This document shows, in pieces, positions 49,201 to 64,000 of a stretch of DNA of 64,000 nucleotides. Every line of letters begins with the position of its first letter. The first letter of the stretch is position 1. The DNA is from Centroberyx gerrardi (taxonomy: Eukaryota; Chordata; Actinopteri; Beryciformes; Berycidae), in contig NC_136010.1 in NCBI RefSeq assembly GCF_048128805.1, positions 21,913,480 to 21,977,479 of the forward strand, given 5' to 3'. Position numbers and translations under genes: made by a program. The notes under the pieces are model-generated. The model was not told the DNA's origin. It saw only the letters and a program-made list of their open reading frames with translations, and made no database searches.

Positions 49201-49769
49201 TTATACTTGAGCCTATATCCAATTTGATAAGAATAATAATTGATCGATGGCAAACTACACTAAGCAAGGGAATAAACTGGCTGAAAATAGAATTAGGCGT
49301 GTGTTATATGTTATTCAGACTTTCAAAGAGGGAATCGATATTTTTTATTCCAACAGTTGCATGGATCTATGCAGGTGATCACTACTGGGGAAAAAAAAAC
49401 TCCACAGCCTCTCAGCAGAAGATCAATAGCAAAGGAACACATTCACGATTTTATCAATCTGTATCGGACTGTATTTTACAGTGATTAGACCTAAATATTA
49501 CAGATCTGCTCGGTAAGTGTCAAAAAAAGGCAATGCGCTTCAAGACCGCGCTCAACCCAACGTCCGCAGCGCTCAACTGTCAAATGGGCGCACTAGGCTT
49601 TTGAATACATTGATTTCTTGATTTGGAAAAACAATCAAATAATTCCGCGTTGAACGAGGCGGGTATTAATGAATTTTCGAAAGCATATACAATATAAGCT
49701 CGTCTTACCTGTTTTCGGTGACACTTGAACGTCTTCTTTCTGCACTTGGGTGATAATAGAACTTTCCAT
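43264..49769 (-). CDS. ctdsp2: Small CTD phosphatase 2, SCP2 (complete, 7 coding exons)
   Basis: Coding exons in transcript order: 49769-49709, 46978-46824, 45540-45439, 44957-44901, 44230-44138, 43750-43565, 43389-43264. They total 780 nt, or 259 aa. The enzyme is a nuclear or membrane-linked HAD-superfamily phosphatase that removes Ser5 phosphate from the RNA polymerase II CTD and helps silence neuronal genes with REST. The catalytic DxDxT motif is D95-L-D97-E-T99 in [13 protein letters not shown]; the FCP1-like core continues through [20 protein letters not shown] and [16 protein letters not shown]. The N-terminus ([10 protein letters not shown]) and NIFKALFCC, with adjacent Cys42-Cys43 probably palmitoylated, match CTDSP2 better than CTDSP1, as does the QLRGP ending. 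The acceptor at 45541-45542 was chosen because an upstream AG at 45603 breaks the frame. mir-26a lies in the intron 44231-44900, as in mammalian CTDSP genes. Confidence 0.94.
44379..44458 (-). ncRNA. mir26a: mir-26a precursor (hosted in ctdsp2 intron)
   Basis: The mature 5p arm is at 44450-44429 (minus strand, 22 nt, seed TCAAGTA) and is identical to the vertebrate miR-26a I know. The 3p arm at 44411-44390 is identical to the human miR-26a-2 star strand, starting CCTATTCTTGATTACTTG. A 17-base loop at 44412-44428 joins them. The arms pair over about 20 bases, with flanking GCCTGG opposite CAGGAACTGGC extending the stem. It is on the host strand in the ctdsp2 intron, matching the known mir-26/CTDSP host-intron pairing, in which miR-26 targets its host and neural differentiation genes. 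Confidence 0.97.
45109..45326 (-). repeat. Tandem-type duplication in a ctdsp2 intron
   Basis: Two copies, 45109-45177 and 45257-45326, share AAACAGAATA, TTGATGTT, CCCAA, CAT(A/G)TTTG, TTTTTAGTGAA and GAAGAA(A/G)CTCT in order, with about 148 bases between starts. Identity is roughly 75-80% by eye. Confidence 0.6.
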
Positions 49770-50520
49770 CTGACAATCACAGAGCCCTCAAAATCCTCAA
49801 ATCCTTTCCCCGAGCACTGTTGGGCAGCCTTCATTAGGTTTTATTGACAAGTTAACTAAATTATTTGCCGAGGTAACTTGTCATCCGTAGGCGCGCCTTA
49901 CAATCCTGGATGAGAGTAGGATTTATCTTGTTCCAGTGTTTCTTTATTCCCCTCGCTTCTTCTCTTGGTCCGCCTGGGGAGGGGGCAAGGCACTTGGATA
50001 TGTTTTTTTGAAGGCTATTTGCGATTCTGTCAGCTCTGTCGTCTCGGGTTTACCATTACTATTACTGGTAATATCGCTGAGCAGCCCCCCTCTCCCGTCG
50101 CTGCGAAGTCCTCACTTTTGCACCAACAACATGGAGAATCCAGGCGAGAGAAGGAAAACAACCGAGGAAATGGGGCAAGGGAGGGCGGTTTCAAGTCCCC
50201 CCTTACTACAGATAAACAACCTCGCCGAAAAGGCCTCGGAGAGCGACGAAAAATACCACGAATAAGTCAGTCGAGTAGCTTTCGCTACATCAAAAGGGAT
50301 TCCCGGACATATTTAGGTGTAAAATGTTAGTTTTGTTGTTATCTGAGGCTTTGTTTTTCTCCGGTTGGGACTCCGCGGGCGCCTTGAAACGGTCTCTGGC
50401 CCCGGATTGGACGCCTGGGAAAGTGGGCGTGGCGAAGGCATTCCTCTCTGTCCTGCACGCTCCGCACTGAACACATTCCAGCGCTGCTGCTGCTCTCACA
50501 AATGAGATCACATTGTTTTT
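49770..50520 (-). promoter_or_regulatory. ctdsp2: ctdsp2 5' UTR and probable promoter
   Basis: GC-richer sequence follows ATG 49769-49767 upstream. ATTGG at 50406-50410 reads as a CCAAT box on the gene strand, and GGGCGTGGC at 50425-50433 is a KLF/Sp1-type GC box. No splice acceptor is needed, since the start codon can lie in exon 1. The start site probably falls in about 50000-50350. The + strand ORFs here are not credible proteins. Confidence 0.5.
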
Positions 50521-53188
50521 AATATATAGCTATATATTTTAAATAAAGGTTAAGAGGTTAAATTGTCCTTAAATTGTGTAACAAAATGAACACATATGAA
50601 GGATTTCAACCTCCCGCGTGCGTTTGTTTTTTAAGTTTTATTTTGTATGTCTATTTATTTATTTATTTATTTCTCTCTCTTGATTTTCTTTTCTACATGC
50701 CGATCAAATGTCTTCTATGTGCGCTGCCTGCATTTTGCCACAGCTTTTTGATTTTGATTCAATTAAAAATAGGCTAAAAATATATTTTAAAAAATCCAGG
50801 GCAGATTTTGCCACACGGGGCGTTTTATGGTTTTGTTATTAATGAATGTTGGGCTAGTTACCTCAAAGAAGTAATAGATTACTCATTCAATTCAAACGTA
50901 ATTTACTTTGATTACTTCTCCCCAGGAGTAGCAAATGATTACACTCCTTACAATACATTTCCTTTACACCCATAGATGGTTACACTCCCAACATTCACGG
51001 TTGCAACCGGTTGCAACCTGTTTTACCTTCAAAAACCGCGATATCTGTTTGTGTGTGTGGATTATCGTGGGGACCCGGGGGCCAAATAGCATTGATGCCC
51101 AATCCATTTTCTCGTCTTCCCTTCGCTCTTGTCATAAAATAAAACTAGTGAGGATATTTCCCCTTGGAGAAAGTAAACATTTGTAATTTATCATCTAAGA
51201 TAGCTTCAACTGAGAGGACTACTTGCTAATGATGCTGAACACAAATCGGGGGATGGGATAGTTAGCTTGAATCGGATATTTAGAAGGGATAGGCTAATAA
51301 CAAAAGTAGCCTAACTACTTGTATTTTTGATTGGTAGCGTATGTGTAGCCTACTATTAATACCGAAATTTAAACAGCAGCCCAATTCGTTACACCAGTCC
51401 TTACTAGATAAAGTAATGACCTCCTACTGTTTAGGGCCTATTGGCCTTTTTTTAATCATCTGAAGGACCCCGCCCCCTCTCCCCAATTGGATAAACAATA
51501 GACTCCCTGGCTAAGAAAACGCCATCTGGGAAGAGCTTTGTTGTTAAATATGATTTCATGCAGAAATACAAAACAGTAGGACAGTGAAACATATTTGGTC
51601 CATAGTCTTTACACATTGAGCTAACTTCTAGGGAGTGAAATAATATTAAAATTAAACTATATGTCATTTTGCCTGTAAACCCCTCGAGGACCTCTGCTGG
51701 TCCCCGGAGCCCACTTTGGGAACCACTGTATTATAGCAATCACCCAGCACAGTCTGCAGTAATACATACGTACTCTAATACCATTACATTACCGTAAGAC
51801 TGCTGGGAATAGTGAGCTCATGTAGAAGAAGACAGACGGTAATCATAATATTTAGCCAGCCCAATTAAGACTAAACCAGTAATTATTTGGGCCTAAATCC
51901 AGTCATTAATTAGAAGAATCACATAAACACAGTTACTGTTACTATTGTTTTTGAATGGAAAAAAAAAAGTCAGCGGCCTAGTCAGCCGCAGATTAGGCCT
52001 ATGTGTTTGTTCAGGCCTTTGCACACCCAGTTTTCACTATGCTGCATACAGTGATATTTTTTTGGAGCAGCTGGAAATGCAAGAGATTTGTTTTATGCTC
52101 TTCAAATAAATAGAAAGTGCCTTTGACATTGTGTTAGGCGATGTGGTCGACCGAGGGGCACCCAGATATTTACAGCATGGTAAACGGTCTGAGGTTCTGC
52201 AACTCTTTGTTTTCCCTCTGGAAGTTTAGAAAGGGCTGAGTAGATCACAGAGATTTCACCGGAGTGCACAGAGTGAGCGACAATGGTGTGAAGTGAAGTA
52301 ATAGGCATTTTCTCCGCACACCTTCACACAAAACACACGTTTGAACGATTTAGAGCGCAACGCCAACTCCACACGCGTTCATATACTGGGAGAAGCAATG
52401 CAGAAGTTGTCAATAAAGGAATAGAGAGTTGAGATAGTCTAACCGTTCCAAACACATATGGGCCCATTATACCACAAGCCCGGCCAGTGCCCACAGTGAC
52501 CACAATGCAAGACATAAACAAGAACGGCCCGGCTGTTTGCATTCCTGGTGTAGGACATTTTAAGGCAACACTGACAGATCCGTGTAAAAATATATACAGA
52601 ATAAGTATGGACCGCACAGCTGGAAAATGTCATGTGGTTTAAAGTTGATGCCACTGATTACAAAATCAACTTGAAATTCCCTCTTTTCGCTCGTTTTCTG
52701 GTGCTCCTTGCGCTCTCCTCCCGGTAATGCTGCATGTACATTCCTCTGAGTGGAGAGATAGATAGATAGAGAGAGAGAGAGAGCAAGAGAGCATTAGGGT
52801 CAACTGCTGTTGAGGCCCTAGGCCGAGCAGAAGGGTGCAGCAGTCGTACCCGCTGTCTAATGCTGGAAAAACTGTCCGAAACACGTGACTTCAAACACCA
52901 GTTACTGGTTAAAGCTATATCCATCTTTCATCGGTCAAAGGAACCGAGAGTTAAACTGCTTTTCCTTTCTGTAAATGTATAAGCATGTAATAACAACACG
53001 CACTGAAAGGAGAAATTAATCACATGTTTAGCACATTTCAAACTTGAGAACTGAAATTCATCACTTTTAAATCCGGGAGAGTGAAAGGAAAAGGCAGACA
53101 AGATATGAAAACAAGACATAATGCAAACTAATGGGAACATTTAAAAATAATCCTGGAATACAGTGCTTGTAATGGCATAACAAATGAG
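50521..53188. other. Intergenic, no gene recognised
   Basis: AT-rich DNA with a (TTTA)n run near 50650-50672, a transposon-end-like segment at 51669-51726, and GATA/GA repeats at 52758-52785. No exon chain or known protein is seen on either strand. Confidence 0.5.
51669..51726. mobile_element. hAT-like transposon end (fragment)
   Basis: The segment ending GCCCACTTTGGGAACCACTG reads on the other strand as CAGTGGTTCCCAAAGTGGGC, the style of terminal inverted repeat seen in many hAT elements and their short derivatives. No matching opposite end was found within about 500 bases, so it is a truncated copy. Confidence 0.45.
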
Positions 53189-53635
53189 TTTATTGTCTTT
53201 GTTTTGTGGAATTGTTTGTTTATAATTCAATAACACATTTAATGTTTTTTTGTAATTGGAGCTTATTAAATTAGACAGTTATGGTAAGCCACTGCAATAC
53301 AATAGCATGTTTTCCCCGCAACATTAGTTTAGGGGGCATATTTCTCTCTTACAGAAATCAACACACTTCTTGTAAGCATCTCCATTACAGGAAATCAATA
53401 CATCTACCAATAATATCTATTGACAAAATAAGTCACCTACTACCTGCTGCTGTGTCTGCCACATTATAGTAAAAATACATACAGTATATATACCCTATCT
53501 CTTCCCTCTCATAAATAAAAAAATATCACTGCTCATTATAATACAGTCATAAGCAAAGGCGTAATCATAAATTTAACTGTGAATTTACTGAGGGCGCAAA
53601 GGCCAAATTAACTTCCTCAGTGGGAGATTATAAAC

Positions 53636-53655
53636 GTTAATTCCACTGAATTAAC
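53636..53655 (-). promoter_or_regulatory. Possible iron-responsive-element-like hairpin (non-canonical)
   Basis: The minus strand reads GTTAATT-CAGTGG-AATTAAC, a perfect 7-bp stem with a CAGTGN-type six-base loop. Canonical IREs have an unpaired C five bases 5' of the loop and rarely G as the sixth loop base; both are off here. Mammalian SLC11A2 has a 3' UTR IRE, hence the interest. It may be a chance AT palindrome. Confidence 0.2.
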
Positions 53656-55047
53656 TTCCACAACTCTGGTAACACGTCGTGCGACAGAATTTAACACAAA
53701 TGATCCATTAAGATATTTCTGTGACTATTGTGCATGACAAAAATCTGTGGTGCTGTTGACATTTGAATGCCTACAAAACTCCCCAACTCACATACACACT
53801 CACATACATACACACAGACACACACGCATCATCCATCAGGCATTGTGGTTCTATTTCTAAATTTCACACCTGCGAACACGCAGCGTCTACTTACAGCCCC
53901 ATGCACTCTGCCATGCATTAGCTACATCCAATCATGCAGATGACAAACTAGCTGTCGAAATTTGCCCGCAGCATCTGAGCCTCATGTAGGGCTGGGACTG
54001 TAGGGTCTACGATCATGTGATTTGCTGGAAGAGTCCCCCCTCCGCTCCCCTCCCCTCCCACCTCCCGGGCCTGCCCCTGAGTGGCCTCTGCTAGGCTATG
54101 TTTCCAGGAAAGGGGCCTACTGGACAGGCTGTGAGGCCTAGGCAGGGAGACATTGGCTCATTGAGAAAAACAAAAACAGAGAGGGGAGGTGGGAAGACTC
54201 TCCCCTCTTACATAACCCTGCCTCCATGACAGGAAAAAAAAAAAAAAAAAGTTCCCCGCCACAATGCAAAGAAAAACCTGTCCGTCCGCCTCTCCTCGGC
54301 TTGCAAAAGACTGAAGCGCTTCGAGACTGGAATTCGAGCGGCACTGAAACCAGCAGCGCCTGCCTTCAGTTACACAATAGTTGCAACTCTGCAGACATAC
54401 CACCACCACAGGCATGTCAGACACCAGCCACATCCAAACGTACACACTGAAATGTCAGGGATATTACAGTCAGCCCAATCGCAGCAGATATTTTCACTTG
54501 GTTTGTCTAATACAACACTGCTGTTACCGTGCACATTCCTGCACAACCTTAACAACACGTAAAACATGATGTAACACACCATGTCATCTTATGTGTGTTG
54601 TGTTCACTACACTGTACAGCTCTGCTGGTGAGAGGCTGTTTGAACAGTCCTTGCATCTCTCTTCTAGCCTGCACTGCCTCCCTGTGGCACAATGAGAAAT
54701 TGTGCAGAGGTAGTGCATGTCATCTTGTGAACTGACTATCATGTAAAAAAAAACTCATTCACGTCTGTAAACATGTCAGTTTGGCAAAACCAACCTGGTG
54801 TGTGTTATGTGATCTGTGTGGGGCTAACCTTCCTGATTACCAACGGACAAAATATGTCTGCAATAACATACGAGATTTAATTCAAAACAGTTTGTGACAT
54901 CAAATATCAATAAATTAGCACTAAAGAAGGTAAAAGGCACTGGTGCAAAACAACAGTAAAACCAGTAAATCAGGCATGCTGCGCATCACTGCACCTTCAG
55001 TCCTTGAAATGAATGCCCACTCACACACACTGAAACCATGAGGGAGC

Positions 55048-55050
<3 letters not shown>

Positions 55051-55096
<46 letters not shown>
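55051..55096 (-). repeat. (CT)n microsatellite starting 8 bases after the slc11a2 stop
   Basis: The plus strand is pure (AG)23. On the gene strand it is (CT)n at the very start of the 3' UTR. Confidence 0.95.
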
Positions 55097-55099
<3 letters not shown>

Positions 55100-55104
55100 C
55101 ACGG

Positions 55105-63977
<8,873 letters not shown>

Positions 63978-64000
63978 CTGGAAGCACACAGGTCATTACA

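Larger units (their letters stand above)
53189..55104 (-). other. slc11a2: Presumed slc11a2 3' UTR
   Basis: On the minus strand no coding exon follows the stop at 55105. AATAAA (plus TTTATT at 53189-53194) lies about 1.9 kb downstream and is a candidate end. It contains the CT microsatellite 55051-55096, an A-run at 54234-54250 and a short palindromic hairpin with a CAGTGG loop at 53636-53655. The extent is an inference. Confidence 0.4.

Noticed and set aside
49936-50330. Two overlapping open frames on the + strand upstream of ctdsp2
   Set aside because: They lie antisense to the ctdsp2 5' UTR/promoter, have no recognisable domain, and GC-rich promoters commonly leave long open frames.
52658-52924. 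Antisense open frames across the GATA/GA repeat
   Set aside because: Low-complexity translation (Leu/Ser repeats) from a microsatellite; no start context or homology recognised.
54900-55060. CAGTG sequences on the minus strand just after the slc11a2 stop, considered as iron-responsive elements
   Set aside because: The bases either side of each loop do not pair for five bases and no bulged C is present.

Overview
This window is vertebrate nuclear DNA, most probably from a teleost fish. It holds six spliced protein-coding genes with consensus GT/AG introns, a vertebrate microRNA (mir-26a), long AT-rich UTRs and intergenic DNA, many CA, GA and CT microsatellites, a tRNA-like SINE and short non-autonomous DNA transposons. 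A teleost is inferred from intron compactness, repeat style and divergence from the human proteins recalled. Species cannot be named. Nothing bacterial or viral is seen.

Layout: (1) 1-3775, the last coding exon and long 3' UTR of ccnt1 (cyclin T1), + strand. (2) 3.9-10.5 kb, kansl2, a complete CDS of 9 coding exons, + strand. (3) 10.5-18.9 kb, no gene recognised. (4) About 18.9-34.6 kb, nckap5l, + strand. A probable non-coding 5' region precedes 11 coding exons, one of them about 3 kb. (5) 34.7-40.1 kb, tmbim6 (Bax inhibitor-1), complete, - strand. (6) About 41.5-50.4 kb, ctdsp2, complete, - strand, with mir-26a in an intron. (7) 50.5-53.2 kb, no gene recognised. (8) 53.2-64 kb, slc11a2 (DMT1/NRAMP2), - strand, lacking only its 5' end, which lies beyond base 64000. 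I assembled all CDSs by hand. Every reading frame closes exactly across the introns: 508 aa for kansl2, 1435 for nckap5l, 237 for tmbim6 and 259 for ctdsp2.

The genes do not form an operon or a single pathway. They cover transcription elongation (cyclin T1, P-TEFb), RNA polymerase II CTD dephosphorylation (CTDSP2 with miR-26a), histone H4 acetylation (KANSL2, NSL complex), microtubule plus ends (NCKAP5L), ER calcium and cell death (TMBIM6), and iron/manganese transport (SLC11A2). The block corresponds to genes on human 12q13-q14. The slc11a2-ctdsp2 adjacency mirrors human SLC11A1-CTDSP1 on 2q35, which suggests an ancient linkage.

Most notable structures: (a) the acceptor and start codon of the first nckap5l coding exon form the last unit of a degenerate repeat whose other copies also carry acceptor-plus-ATG-like sequence; (b) the last slc11a2 coding exon sits between two CT microsatellites; (c) microsatellites serve as polypyrimidine tracts in nckap5l and tmbim6; (d) several local and dispersed duplications were found; (e) an imperfect IRE-like hairpin lies in the presumed slc11a2 3' UTR. 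I saw no convincing new multi-gene system.
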